A stretch of DNA of 64,000 bases. Origin: Ryuthela nishihirai. Its lineage: Eukaryota; Arthropoda; Arachnida; Araneae; Heptathelidae. The notes under the pieces were generated by a model. The model saw nothing but the letters and a program-made list of their open reading frames with translations, searched no databases and was not told the origin of the DNA. Below, one piece after another: positions 36,651-48,809 of this stretch. Location of the stretch: the NCBI GenBank assembly GCA_038380435.1, contig JAWZYU010000001.1:13124001-13188000 (forward strand), given 5' to 3'. Positions within the stretch are counted from its first letter, which is position 1. The number at the start of each line of letters is the position of its first letter. Made by a program: the position numbers and the translations under genes.

Positions 36651-37590
36651 AATTGAAAGAATTCACTACCTTAATTTACTAATATACAGTGCTCAGCACC
36701 CTGACTATAATGCTGTGCACCAGAGTTGAGTGTGTTAAATACAGAACATTCCAAACATGAAACAATAAAATGCTGGTAATGAAAAAAATACTCTTGATAT
36801 TATCTTTATTTTTAGAATTTTTTGTGAACAATGCCTACTATAGTTTCTCTGTCACTATCAAGTTTAATTATGTCAAAAGCCACAGTGCTAGAGTGCAACA
36901 TTAGCTGTCTATATGTATAAATAATGGCTTACATAACAAAACACCAATAATTTTAATTATTGATGTTTTAAATATTACTTGCAAATTAGCCCCTTAGTCT
37001 AGTCATGTACATTTTTGCATTGTCACATAGAAATTCTTCAGAATCTCCATGTGTCTACTTATCTAGCTGTATTTGAACATTCCCACTACATATATTTAAA
37101 TCTTTCAGGGTTCAGCCTGAAAAACTGGTTAACATCCAGAGGCCAAGCTTTTTTTCTTGCTATATTTTTTTCATTTAATAAAATATTCATGAAATGGAAA
37201 AATTATTACTTTTCAAGTTTCAATTATTTATTTTTATAACATATAACAGAAAATTTTCAAACTGCAATTTCTATTTGCAAAAAATTAAAGCTTTGTGCAT
37301 TGAATTAAAAACAGATATAGCCATCTTTGGCCTCTCATTTTGGATTCAATGTGTATAACAGATGTGAACACTAGAAAGGTTAAAAAGATCCTGTCATTTG
37401 AAAAATGCATTTTGTTAAAACCATGGAGTTCCAAAGGGCCATAACACACTGACATTAACATTTGTGCTCATTTGCCAAAAGCCACCCAACATCATAAAAT
37501 ATTGCTCATACTAATGCTCAGGAGTTACTTGGTACAATATTCACATATGGTGTTGCATTTTTAGATGAAACCTTGGGCTAAATACTTCAA
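36651..37590. other. Intron 2 spacer, no gene seen
   Basis: AT-rich. No exon or named repeat recognised. It lies upstream (in transcription) of exon 3. Confidence 0.35.
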
Positions 37591-37591
37591 T

Positions 37592-37976
37592 GGGGGCGGG
37601 GGTAGCTCAGTCAATAGCATGCCAGACTCGTAATCTGCAGTTCCCAGGTTCGAGTTCCAGCTGGGTCAGTGTTGAGATTTATCTCCACAAAACTCCCCAC
37701 CCTGCCCACAGTTAGTAGGGGACACCGATAGGCTTGGAAAGGCCACTGTCTGTCGGATGGGATGTTAAGCCATGGCCCCATGTGCAGGAGAGCCATACCC
37801 TGTGCACATTAAAGAATACACTGGATGGCCTTGACAGGAGGCTACAATCTGTCTTGTAGCAGATGTTTCAGTGGGTCCCCTCCCCCAACCTTCTCTGAGT
37901 CTTCGGGATCCTTGTGACCTGGCCATTTAGCCCATTGTGTGCAAAAAAGTGCCGCTCTGAGGTAAAACAACCCAAT
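37592..37976 (+). mobile_element. tRNA-derived SINE family B, full-length copy
   Basis: Head GGGGGCGGGGGTAGCTCAGT, then CAGACTCGTAATCTG with an apparent CGT anticodon, then B box GGTTCGAGTTCC. The body matches 18663-19049 throughout. Duplication CTTCAAT at 37585-37591 and 37977-37983. Single-base changes remove many CpGs relative to the other copy. Confidence 0.88.
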
Positions 37977-37983
37977 CTTCAAT

Positions 37984-38984
37984 TAATGATTATTATCCAG
38001 ATGCTGAATATTTTTTTACAAGTGTATCCAGAGACTGTGCTGTACTCTTTTGTTATTTTATGAGTATCTCCAGAGAATGTGCAGTAATCATAAAGGGTGG
38101 CAGGAAAGAGATAGTATATTTTTGTGAAACGTGTACTGATACCTGAACATGGAAAAAAATACCATAACCTGAAGCAGTAAATGTAGTTTCTAAATAGTGC
38201 AAAAATAAAGTTTGCATACATAGTTTTCTTTGCAGATTATAATCATGTTATTGCAAGTATGCACCAAAACTGATGGCTATTGATTGGCTGGAAAGAACAG
38301 GGTTTTTAATTTGAGTGTAAGTGGTTAATAATTTTTCACTAAATTTTGGTTTACTTTTTTTCACTGCATCCCAAATATATTTTTGTAGATGAACATTCAA
38401 TGAATGATGAAATTATGGGTTCAAAACCCATATTTAATATTGTAAATATATATAAAATGAAAAAAAATGTTGAATTCTTAATGCTTTCTCTTTATACTTT
38501 TGTTGAAATATAATATTTCTGTATTCCTTCAAAATAAATTACAAAATTAGAAATAATACTTAAAAATTAGTGTTCAGATAAAATTATTTTAAATAGTGTT
38601 AGCTTTTAGTTAAAGGCAGCTAAAAGACTAAACACACTTATTAACACAGAAAAAAAGTCCATCTATTACCAGGTTAAATCCTTCTTCTTGGGATTTATTG
38701 CGAAAACAAAATATACTGAAGCTGATATAAGATAGGTGATTAATGCTATGTCATTAAAATGCAATGGTTGGTGCCTTTCTTAAAATCGGACATTACAATT
38801 CCAGGCAAACAGTTCTTCCCCTTTGGCAACAAGATAAAAAAAAATACTACAGGAATATCATAGATGGATGGGAGGGTGTATGCATATGTGATACATTTCA
38901 GATCCACAAATTTTTAATCATAAAATTGATGCATAGGATTCAGAGGTCAAATTAAAATATATAATTTAGTAATCCATATAAATC
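37984..38984. other. Intron 2 spacer, no gene seen
   Basis: AT-rich sequence with no exon, RNA gene or repeat that I can identify. Confidence 0.35.
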
Positions 38985-39180
38985 AATCTTGAACAGCTAC
39001 TGCATTTGGCCACTGCGATTACATTGTCTACCCAACTTATTCTATGTCAGCCCCTTTCTTTGAGCTCTTGGTACTATTTATAATTCTAATAACTAATCCA
39101 TGGACCAATATGATCTCTTCCTATATAAAATGCTGCTTAACAGAGGTGATGATTTCTTCATCTAACTCAGTGATGACCAA
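38985..39180 (-). mobile_element. RTE-like LINE C-terminal fragment (copy 6)
   Basis: Matches the 3' coding end of the RTE-like family (compare 28985-29210): a degraded CTGCATTTGGCCACTG word, then AAATGCTGCTTAACAGAGG. Old and truncated at both sides. Confidence 0.65.
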
Positions 39181-39819
39181 CTTGTGTCCACAGGCAGCTT
39201 GCATTCTGTGCTTTTCCTAAAAGCAACCATTTCTAAAATTGTATTCTAAAAATTAAAATGTTGAAAGGTATTTTTCCATTTGAATACAACTAAATTTGTG
39301 CTGAATTAGACAATATCTTGCAGTGGTGTGCTACAAATTGTATGAATGAATAAGGGGGTGTGAATTTAAAGGTTTGTGTAATCCTGATATATCTCATAAG
39401 ATTTTCCTGTAAAGAGCAACATTGTGAAGCCAGCCATTAGAGAAAATCATCCCCTCCAAAATTAAAAAAAAAATTAAAAAATGGCTATCACATGAAACAG
39501 TACCAGTCATGTTGGTATTACAGTTGTAAGTAAATGCTGTATCATAAGTACAAACATGTTGAATTGCACTTACATGAGTAAAAATAGAATCAAGTGTAAA
39601 GTAACGATTGAAAAATCTTTTTCCCAATAACCTGCAAAATAAGAAGGCTCTCTCAGAATCGATTCATGATCTTTGGGGCACACAATTTCCATCATCCGAG
39701 ACATACATAAAGACCATGGAGACAAAATAAAAAAGAAATTCCATTTGTGGATCAAACAATGAGCTAAATTTTTTAGAGAAGAAATGCACTCTTGTGAGGG
39801 TGGTTATTTTATTTATGAA

Positions 39820-39990
39820 GGGCATGTTTTGCACACAATGGGCTAAATGGTCAAGTCACAAGAACCCAAGGGTTCAGAGAACATTGGGGGAAGGGACAGC
39901 AGTTAGGAGACAGATAGAAACTTCCTATCAAGACCATCCAGCATTTTGAATGTGCACAGGGTATGGCTCTCCTGCACACATGGCCCATAT
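39820..39990 (-). mobile_element. tRNA-derived SINE family B, partial copy
   Basis: Shares TTTGCACACAATGGGCTAAA, AGGACATTGGGG-like and GTGCACAGGGTATGGCTCTC blocks with the full copies. It lacks the tRNA head and about 100 bp of body. Confidence 0.75.
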
Positions 39991-40045
39991 TATTCAAATA
40001 TAAGCTAGCTTGAATGAAATAAACCACACCAGCCAACTCCTGAAC

Positions 40046-40455
40046 TCACACTTAGGATCTCCTGATTACATGCCAGTTGCTCTACTAGTTAAACTAAGGC
40101 AGTGGTGATTTCATGCTTGTCTAAGTAAGGTTATAAAGAAAGTGGTGATATGTTGTCTTCCACGCAGTTCATGTGGTTGGGGTGCATTACGTGAAATGTG
40201 GTTGGGGTGCATCATGCGCAATGTGGTCGAGCACACCATGTATCACTGGTACAAGTTGCATAAGATATTGCCAAGTTTCCTGTAGGCTTAAATAGTGTGT
40301 GTGCACTCTGACCACATGAACTGCATAGAAAACAGCCTACCATCACTTCCTTCATAACCTTACTTAGGCAAGCATAAAATTGCCACCACTTAGCTTAACT
40401 GGTAGAGCAATTGACATTTGCATGTAGGAGGTCCTGAATTCAAGTTAAAATTTCT
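40046..40455. mobile_element. Palindromic element with tRNA-like arms (copy 2)
   Basis: Inverted arms at about 40046-40190 and 40302-40455. Each arm carries a tRNA-like block (right arm, plus strand: AGCTTAACTGGTAGAGCAA followed by GTCCTGAATTCAAG). Between them, 40171-40240 is a run of three ~25-bp units starting ATGTGGTTGGGGTGC. Same architecture as 25375-25776 but with different non-tRNA sequence, so they are probably related families rather than copies of one element. Confidence 0.7.
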
Positions 40456-40470
40456 GCCATAAATAAATCA

Positions 40471-41000
40471 CTTACAATAATCAACAGAAGTTTTGCTTTT
40501 TCCATATTTAGTACCCTCTAACTATATAAATTAAAACCACCTAAAAATTTAAAAAATGTGAATTATATTTCATTAGTACCAATCCAACTAAAAATGAATA
40601 TCCCAATTATCTATTAAAACAAATATTATATTATTGCCCCCTTAAATCCCTGGTTTAAGAGGGCAATTTATTGATGCAAATTTCATGACCTTCACATTCT
40701 ATCAACAAAATATTAAATTTCTAGCATAAATACTTCATTTATTACATTTTTTTTCCATATTTCTAACATAAATACATCATTAATTAGCTTGCAATATTTG
40801 TTGAAAAGTATGCAATTTTCAAATTTTCCACCATTAGAGAGAACAGTTTAAACTTTTTTGAGATTCAGAAACTGCAAATCATATTTCATCAATACCTATC
40901 CAACAAAAAAGAATTTAAATATATATATATCTAAAAACAATTATATCAGAAAACAAAAAAAAGTTGCATTTTTCAACTTCAGCACCAAATGTAGGTGCCG
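40471..41000 (+). repeat. ~270-bp monomer repeat, block 1
   Basis: Holds roughly two monomers of the family that fills 61345-63460. Landmarks are a TTTCCATATTTAGTACCCTC-type box, ATTTCATTAGTACC then a C-rich stretch, a CATGACCTTCACATTC-type box, and AAATTTCTAGCATAAATAC. Strongly diverged. Confidence 0.6.
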
Positions 41001-42199
41001 AAAATCACGGGAAGAGTGAAAGTCATACTTAGTGGAAAAAAGACAGATAGCATTAGTTCAACAGTTAGAATACTCTGGCATGTTTCTCACGAGATGTGGG
41101 TTATGACAAGTCCTGTATGTCAGCGAAATATTCTGCACAGACATTTATTGATCAATTAGGCATCCGTGTATCTCCTTTATCCCATAGTAGCTTGAAAGTT
41201 ATTGCCAAATTTGGCCTAAGCCACAATAGACCTCTTGTGTTGTTTGATCACTGAGGTCCCTGTACATGTTGTTCTTGCAGAGTTAAAAAGAAAATGAATT
41301 AATAAATACATTTAATTGGGAAACTAGTCTTCTGATGTTTTCTGCATGTACCCTTTTGTTTTAAGCCTGAGGGACACTGGGTGAAAGAGCCCAGATCTTG
41401 AAATTTTATGGCTAACTACAGGCCCACTTTTGACAGAATGTTGAGCCTGGAGGTTAACACAATGCCATTTTTTCCATCCTCCTTTTTATATTATTTGCCC
41501 CTGACATCCTCCCTCTCCAGTAAACTTAGAGTTGGGTGCCCAAGATTTTTTCACCTGCTGAGTTATTGCAGTCATGAAAGTGTTGGAAATATATATTTGT
41601 GTGCATTTTTAGTATGTATCCCTTCATTGTATATGAAAATTTTTGTTTTTAAAAAAACCCCAGATAAAGTGGAATTTGGAAATGTATGTGATTTGTATAA
41701 ATATGGAAAGAATATTTTTTATGTTTGGTAAACTGGAGAAAGTATAAGCGAATTTTTGTGTATGAAATTTTGCATAATAGAATGTGGTCTTGTATAAACC
41801 AATGTTTCACATAGCAAGGAATGTATATATATGTCTCTTAGGGAGGATTTACAGGATCATCTGTGAAAAAAAAAAGTGATTTCTTATACTTTTATGCAAT
41901 TCACATACTGTATATATGTGTAAATTAGCATAGATCAAAGGAGTAGACATGTTTGATGCAAAGTACTAAGTGATCAACTATGGTACCATTTTAGTTGGGT
42001 AGCGTATTTGCATAAATCGCATTTCTGCATACCACCTCCCTGCACTTTTGGAGGTATAATAAAGAGACACACACAAACCAATACTACAGCACTCAGGGAT
42101 TGGTGGGACAGATAATGGAAACACTGATGGATTAGAGACCCCCTCCCAGGAACCAAATCCCCTGAGGGACCTGTATTAGTGGATTTCGTAAATCTTGTA
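41001..42199. other. Intron 2 spacer with a tRNA-like fragment
   Basis: A tRNA-like word (AGTTAGAATACTCTGGCATG) at about 41055-41080 resembles one arm of the palindromic elements. An AATAAA followed by CA-rich sequence at 42057-42078 may be the end of an LTR belonging to the Ty3-type remnant downstream, but I could not pair it with a second LTR. Confidence 0.35.
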
Positions 42200-43020
42200 A
42201 ATAACTACAAAGGCAATGACTGTTGTACAGTCGCTGCTTTTCTTTGAACAGTTGAGCATTGCCCATTTGGCAAAATGGCAGCCGAGTGAAATGGTGATCA
42301 TTGCCTAGCCAAAGCTCAATGGTGCAGTGGCCGAATTTGTGAATGGTTTACAGGAACTGCACATGGAAGAAGGGTATGAAACATTTAAAAGGGCTCTCAC
42401 TGATAAGTTTGACAAAGAAGAGCTGTTAGCCATGGATGCATAAATTCACCACCTGTCAACCGCAACTAGCAGAGTGTTCATTCAGCCCAATTAAGAGCAC
42501 TCGCCTATCAATTTCTGAAGGATAGTCCAGGAGAGATAATATGTGGTGGATCAAATCTGACTTGCACAATCCATGGCTGTATTGTTCCCCAAGCTAAAAG
42601 AGATGCATATTATCCCACAATCTGGGGATTTTGAGGAGACCCTAGTAAAAGCAACCTTAGAGGAGACCAATGAACAGGTAGCCAGTCAACAATCCCTGCT
42701 CCAGGCTTTGGACCCAGAACTACCAAACCCATTCCCGGTTTCCACAGACCTCCAGAGCTGGATATAATACTGGATGCCCTCCCAATATGACAGATGCAAG
42801 CAAATCTAGCCACATTGACTAAACAAATAAAAGCCATCGAGTTGCAAACCCAAGAGCAGGGCCATCCCCTTGATCAATCTCACTTCCCTGACTCAGCCCG
42901 AATTTGGCCAAGGTCACAGGAGATCATGTGTTTTGCCTGTGGGAGATTTGGCCACATTCCAAGGCAGTGCTGGGCAGGAAACAGCATATTGCAAGGCAGT
43001 GCTGACTGAGGAACAGCATA
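42200..43020 (+). pseudogene. Ty3-type gag remnant with zinc knuckle
   Basis: Broken gag-like frames: LNGAVAEFVNGLQELHMEEG near 42325, DKFDKEELLAMDA near 42410. The open frame 42794-43009 contains a CCHC zinc knuckle, CFACGRFGHIPRQC. Such knuckles bind RNA in retroelement capsid proteins. Several stops interrupt it. Confidence 0.75.
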
Positions 43021-44170
43021 TTGGCAACAGCCACAACCAGTCGGGAACAAGTATCGCCTGTACCCTAGCTCAGCCAATGACCCATGATTATCAAAACTGA
43101 CACATACTAGTGTGATACAGCCAAAAACAGCAACCTTGTCCTCCATATGATCCTTTAAACAAACATGGGAGGGAAGCCTTGGGTGCACTTCCCCAGATCC
43201 CACTGAATCTCCCCGCCCAACATCCAGATTGCCTCTCGTGCCATTTTTGGCCATGATGACCAGGCTCCCATTGTCTCTAGTTTCATGGGGAAAGTATAAG
43301 TGAATGGTGTCACCATCTCAGTCATGAACAAAAGTTGCTTCCAACAGTTGAAACCGAAGATTCTGAAGAAAATGGCTCCCTTGCCCCATGGGCTAAAGGC
43401 CATTGGAGGAGATACTCTCCCAATCTTGGGGAGATTTATGGTAAATTGATGATAAATGGCACTACTTTCTGGCATCCAGTGGTGGCCCTAGATATTGAAA
43501 TGGCAAACTACATGATTATAGGATACATCGAAAGGATAGTTTTTATATTCGATTTTCATCCAGATATGTTAAGAGGAAGAGATACAGATGAAAGTGACAA
43601 ACCCATCCTCCCTTTTCCATATACCAACACCCTCACCCCAACTGATTCAACTCTGCATATAGAGGTCACATGATGCATTGTCAGTAAACTGCACATACCC
43701 CCAAGCACTTATAATGAGTGAGCCCTTTTGTACCCTGACTTTGGGAAGAAGTTTTTCTTGTCTACCTATGCCTCTGACATCCAGTTGCTAGCATACGGAA
43801 CAAGAAATGGACAAAGATTTTGCCAACCTATGGCATATACATACAGAAAGCTCAAACCCCTTGATGCTCATTATTCCATGATTGAGGAGGCCCTAGCCTT
43901 TAAGTTTGCCATTACACATTTCAAACAATATCTGTATGGTTGCCGTTTTACTGTAGTGTCCGACCATGCACTCCTGTCTTATTTGATGAAACTCAAAGAC
44001 CCCTCAAGTAGGCTTAGTGAAATGCAATCTGACACTGCAGGACTATGATTTTGACATATCATCCTGGGAAAAATAACGTCCCGGTCGATACCCAGTCCCA
44101 GAACACCCAAGCAATAGAAAAGCAGCACTAGTTCCCTAGCCCCTTAGGCGATATGGGCTGGCTGAGGAAG
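43021..44170 (+). pseudogene. Ty3-type pol remnant: protease-like and RNase H segments
   Basis: The frame 43335-43673 ends in a protease-like segment (VALDIEMANYMIIGYIER). The frame 43728-44048 is an RNase H segment: LYPDFGKKFFLSTYASD, QPMAYTYRKLKPLDAHYSM, EALAFKFAITHFKQYLYG, TVVSDHALLSYL. The core reverse transcriptase between them is absent. The first Asp position (DTDASD in relatives) reads TYASD here. No integrase seen. Confidence 0.8.
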
Positions 44171-44234
44171 ATGAAGTTAGAAGATTGGTATTAAATACAC
44201 TATATGACTGTTTAGCATAAAAATAAAAAAAATA

Positions 44235-45410
44235 TAATATAAAAAAATTCTTATCTCTTTATATTGCCTCTTGTGACATTAGAACTTGCTGTGCGTTAAT
44301 GGGGTGGAGTTCTACAGTAGCATTAGGAGTCAATGGAACAAACTTGCACTCTATTCAGTAGCAGGTCAACAATTCTTGTTTGTTCCATATCTGTCGATTT
44401 ACATCTGGGTGTTATGGTCCGGTAAAGTTCTTTGGATCTCTTGAGTTTTGTCATACTAGGAACACACATAGAAGCTCTATTTTGTAAACAAGATAAATGA
44501 CAAAGGAATTAAAAAGCCCCAAAAAATTCTTAGAAGGCACCAAAAGTTAGGAACTTTTACTGGCCTGATTCGCATTTTGCAACCTCAGTTGTCACTTTTT
44601 CAATGGCATGTCAATTGCAGCAGAGTTTATTGAGGGCTGTTGGGCTATCGTCCACTTCATGTCATCTTATGCTTACATCCAGCAGTAAACTCCATGGTAG
44701 TGGTGGGTGGTAAATTTCTTCATTGATATATTTATCTTTGTTGTGGTATATGACAATTTGTTCAAGGATGTCTAGTTCATATTGCATTGGGAGGCATATA
44801 ATATTTTGGCCCCAGCAAAGTCTGGTATTTTTTTAGGGTCGTTCTCTATTTTTTTTTGCCAAAGCAGTATTAATGTTGCCCTTGCTTATATCATTTTGAT
44901 GTTCCTTCAGCCTTGTTTCAAAAGTCTGCTTGGTCTTCCCATAGTAATTCAGTACTTCAGCATGTTGGTTGGTGGTGTCTTTGACTGGCATTTTGTATTC
45001 ACTGCCATAGGGGGGGAGGGTGTTTTTGGCAATGATATAATCATAATCATTTATTACTTTTGCTCGGATTCAGAATTTGGTAGTGGATAGTATTTCCATG
45101 TTATATGGGCATACTGCATTATTTGGTGCTTCTCGTACAGCAGTGGAATATTTGGTATAGGGAATGTGTATTTAATATGGCCTTCAGCTTGTGCTTTGGA
45201 TGCCTTGTTGGACTTTGAAGTCGCACCTCCTCTTCACAGCTATGTTACAATTTTTGGGATAATCTGCTTTGGTGGCGATTGTCATATAGCATTTTCCTTT
45301 CTGTTTCTAAGGTGGGTGTTGTTGTTGTTGCATATCTATGGTTTCACAAAAATGCAGTGTGCATAATAGCTTTCTTATATTTCATAGGTTGGTTAGAATT
45401 GAAGGGAATC
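44235..45410 (-). pseudogene. Penelope-like element, GIY-YIG endonuclease end
   Basis: On the minus strand a continuous stretch at about 45010-44880 reads EYKMPVKD, then LNYYGKTKQTFETRLKEH. This resembles the GIY-YIG endonuclease start that follows the RT in Penelope-like elements (the Y-x-G-K-T...R...EH pattern). Downstream, out of frame, it continues in the style of that family up to about 44600. The residues around the motif are intact but the frame is broken on both sides. The expected Cys pair before the motif is not conserved. RT is not recognisable. Confidence 0.7.
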
Positions 45411-45417
45411 ATTGCTG

Positions 45418-46575
45418 GTGCAGCAGGTTTGGTGATATTTTCACTCAGACAGATTCTTGAGAAATGTTTAAAGTTGCAGAAACCTTTGGTTCCTAGCTTT
45501 GTTGATTTCAAAGAGTCTTTCAACTCTGTCGATCATCATAATTTGTGGTTGATTGTGAGATCATATGGCATACCAGACAAATTAGTTAACATAATGAAAG
45601 CTCTCTATAATAACACTGAGTCGTGCGTGAGAATTGGTAAGGCTTGTAGCAATTGGTTTAGCATTGCTTCTGGTGTTTGATGAGGGTGCATTTTTGTCTC
45701 TTTTTCTCTTCAGTTTGATTATTATGTTATGAGAAATTCACTGCAAAGGAAAGATTTTGGGCTTAAATTGTCTGGAGATACGAAAATTTCCAATTTAGAT
45801 TATGATGATTTAGCCCTTTTGGCAAATGATGTTGATGGGATGAACTCTTTCATTCTAGCTGTTGATTAGGCTGGGAGTAGAGTAGGTTTGGCTATAAACA
45901 GAAAGAAAACAAAAGTGATGCAGATTGGTCAGGCAGGCTGTGATTCAATTAATCTGAATGGTTGCAGTCTTGAGCAGGTGTCACAGTTTAATTACCTAGG
46001 GAGCTATGTAACAGATACTGTCGTGATGTGTGGCATGAGATTAACAAATGAATAGGGATTGCTGCAGGAATTTTTAAGCATCTATGGTGAGAGTGGAAAA
46101 ATAGGTGTATACACCTAAAGACTAAAATTAGACTGTATAATAATTTGGTTCTTTCTAGGACTAATTGTGGTAGTCAAACATGATTGCTTTGTAAACAATA
46201 GGAAACTTGATGTTTTTGATTCTAGATGCTTACACAGTATCTTGGGTATTAGGTGGTTCAACTTTATAAGTAATGATGAGGTTAGGCAAAGGAGTCTGCA
46301 ACCTCCTTTAAGCAGCATATTGTGCAGAGACAGATTCTGTTGGTTTGGCCATGTTGCCCATATGGATAATTATAGATTACCAAATAGGGTTATGAACTGT
46401 GTGCCTAAAGGCCTCAGAAAGAGAGGGAGACTTGGAATGCAGTGGGCAATGAAACAGGATCTTGTTAAAATTGGTGTACAGTGGCCAGATGCAGTAGATG
46501 TAGCTCAGGTCAGATATGCTTGGAGAACTAATTGTTAAAGATGCTGCTTGAGGATGATGATGATAGAATATCATT
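45418..46575 (+). mobile_element. RTE-like LINE, 5'-truncated copy (copy 4)
   Basis: Starts abruptly inside the RT domain (FSLRQILEKCL) and ends with a GATGAT tail after the C-terminal frame 46167-46538 (FGHVAHM). It meets the Penelope-like remnant at about 45418. Stops and small deletions are present; the catalytic DYADD is damaged (one codon lost, near 45800). 5' truncation is the usual result of incomplete target-primed reverse transcription. Confidence 0.87.
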
Positions 46576-48054
46576 TTAACCTTTCTTGTCTGGTGGAATA
46601 CCTTAGTAATTGGGAAACTACTCAAGTTGTATTCTGAGATTCACCTCTTCCCCTCTTTCCAAAACTAAGTGCTGAGTACGTTTTCTCATTGAGGGGTAAG
46701 TTATTGTTTTATTTTATTTAAAAACTAATTTGCTAGCGTAAATTTTTTAGGGTGGCAAAAATGCAAGAAATAACTTTTATATGGTATATTATGCTACTTG
46801 GAATAGTATAAGAAAAATAGCATTTAAAAAACCTTTGAAATATTAAATTTCTAAAAAACCATTTGGCAATGAATTTATGTTAACAACAGTGTTACTAAAT
46901 TTTTAACCTCTCTAATTCCTCTTCATACTACCAAAGTCATTAGGGAAATTTGTGGAGTCATGTTCACTTTGGCACCAGGCCCAGATCTGAAAAAATATAT
47001 AATGTGTGGAAGCGATACAATTGAGCTGAATCAACTTGAAATGAAATTTCTATTGGAGTGTAAAATTTTCACCTTCATTTTGGAAGTTTTGAAAAAGTAT
47101 TCTTGTGAAACGTGTGAAATATGCACAAGTTGAATCATTTTTGTCCTCATTACCCTTATTCCACTACCCCCTTGGCTCTCTCCCTAGATCTGGCCTTTTT
47201 TTTGACACCATGAAGCTGTAGCATTTAATTCTAAAATTTTAGATATTTAAATTCAGAAAGAGCCAAATTATTTTTTGCAAATATCATAACAGAAATCTGA
47301 ATGCACTTCCCATCTAATAACAATTCAGATTCTAAGAAAATCTGAATATCATTCTTCATCTGTTAACAGATCCTGTAAGAATTGAAATAATTTGGAATTC
47401 ACAAATATCACTAGCATAAATATTTTGCAGTGCTTGATCCAACTTTTCTACTAATTTCCTCCTGCCAAGCTTTGTCTCTGGTGCTAATTACTATTGAACT
47501 CTGATGTCTACACCGGATGTGAGGGGGTATTGTTGGTATCACTTAATAAGCTGGGTGTCATCAATCCTTTCCACAAGCAAAGGGTTGATGACACCCCTTT
47601 TGCCATCCTCATTCAGCCCTCTTCCACATACTCATTGCTAATTGTTCAGAGGGGGAAAGCAATACCGAAAAGGCAACACTTTCTCAGCCAGTAATCTTCA
47701 GCTTGGCATTCAAAAGGGTTAAACTTTACAATTATTGATGTACACTGTAATTTTGATGTTATTTTATGAATATTAAACTTCATTTACTGCTATTTTATTG
47801 CAACTTCTACAATTATTACTCATTATAAAAGTGTAAGTACCAATAATAAAATATTGACAATTAATGTTTCATTCATCATTTCCTGTATTGTAAAACCTTA
47901 AATCTGGCAAGCTGACTTATAAGAAGTTTTGACTGTAAATGAAGTTGATTGATCAGCACTCACAATAGTAGAGCATTTGACCTGTTATCTAAATGTCGTG
48001 GGTTTATATCATACCTAGCTCAAGATAATTTTTCTCCTATACTAGATTATTTAC
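46576..48054. other. Intron 2 sequence before exon 2
   Basis: No gene seen. A weak tRNA-like word with AGTAGAGCATTTGACC lies at about 47968-48010, perhaps a SINE remnant. Most of the rest is AT-rich and unique-looking. Confidence 0.35.
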
Positions 48055-48133
48055 CTGCATTTGGATCTTCTGGGTTTTTGTCAGGATGAAAATGCAGAGC
48101 TCGCAACTTATATTCATATAAAATTTGATCATT
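48055..48133 (-). CDS. DNAJC12: DNAJC12 exon 2: J-domain helix II and HPD motif
   Basis: 79-bp exon between a CTTGCAG acceptor and a GTAA donor on the minus strand. It reads NDQILYEYKLRALHFHPDKN and then PEDPNA. The basic helix II and the invariant HPD tripeptide, which stimulates the Hsp70 ATPase, are intact. It opens in phase 0 after exon 1 and ends with one base of the Val codon completed by exon 3. It is separated from exon 1 by a short intron (598 bp) and from exon 3 by 11.6 kb. Confidence 0.95.
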
Positions 48134-48731
48134 CTGCAAGATAAAATTCAAAATAATTAAAAGTCACAAAATAGAGTTACATGTGTTTTTCAGTTTAAAA
48201 GTCTATCCATTAAGTGTGATTACGACTGAATATAGCATGAAATATATTATCTTGAGTCATATCTTTACTACAGATGGAAGCCACTTCTCAAGGCCATACA
48301 GTGAGTTATTTAATTTGTAGTGTATGGCTCTCCCACACATTCAGATATCAGGAACGCATCTTCACATCTTCACTTTACGTTACTTTGGACTAGAAAAATG
48401 ATCTCACTTAATATTTTGAACTATGCATAAAAAAAGTTACACAACAGTAAAATTTTTGAAACTTTTTCGTACTCCATATTAGTTTATTCAATTACCCTAC
48501 TACAATACCATTTATAAACACCACAATCATTAATTGTAAACCAGAACTTATCTACTAAATAAGAAATAATTTGCGCCTTTTATAATATAGATTTTCTCAT
48601 TAATGTGGTAAACAAAACAACGAATAATTTACTTTGTTTTGTGGACGAAAATATGCTGTAATTATCAACATTTTTTTTATAAAAAACATGAAGCTCAAAT
48701 ATAGAAATTAAACAGAATATTTCATCCTTAC

Positions 48732-48809
48732 TGAAGACAATTCGTAGCAGCCTAATATTGAGTAATAATCGTCTTCATCTTGTTTCGCATAGCTTATTAT
48801 ACTTTCCAT
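48732..48809 (-). CDS. DNAJC12: DNAJC12 exon 1: start codon and J-domain helix I
   Basis: 78-bp coding part of the first exon, from the ATG at 48809 (context AAAAATGG, a purine at -3 and G at +4) to a GTAAGG donor. It reads MESIISYAKQDEDDYYSILG and then CYELSS. The ILGCYELSS block closely resembles the vertebrate N-terminus (LLGCDELSS), which fixes both identity and start codon. The upstream 5' UTR is A/T-rich. No other ATG in frame precedes it nearby. Too short to appear as a long open frame. Confidence 0.95.

Noticed and set aside
40046..40455. CRISPR-like repeat array
   Set aside because: Only three 25-bp units with no spacers, inside an inverted-repeat element of an animal genome.
48296..48360. 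SINE B fragment upstream of exon 2
   Set aside because: Only one GTATGGCTCTCCCACACA word matches; too short to support a feature.
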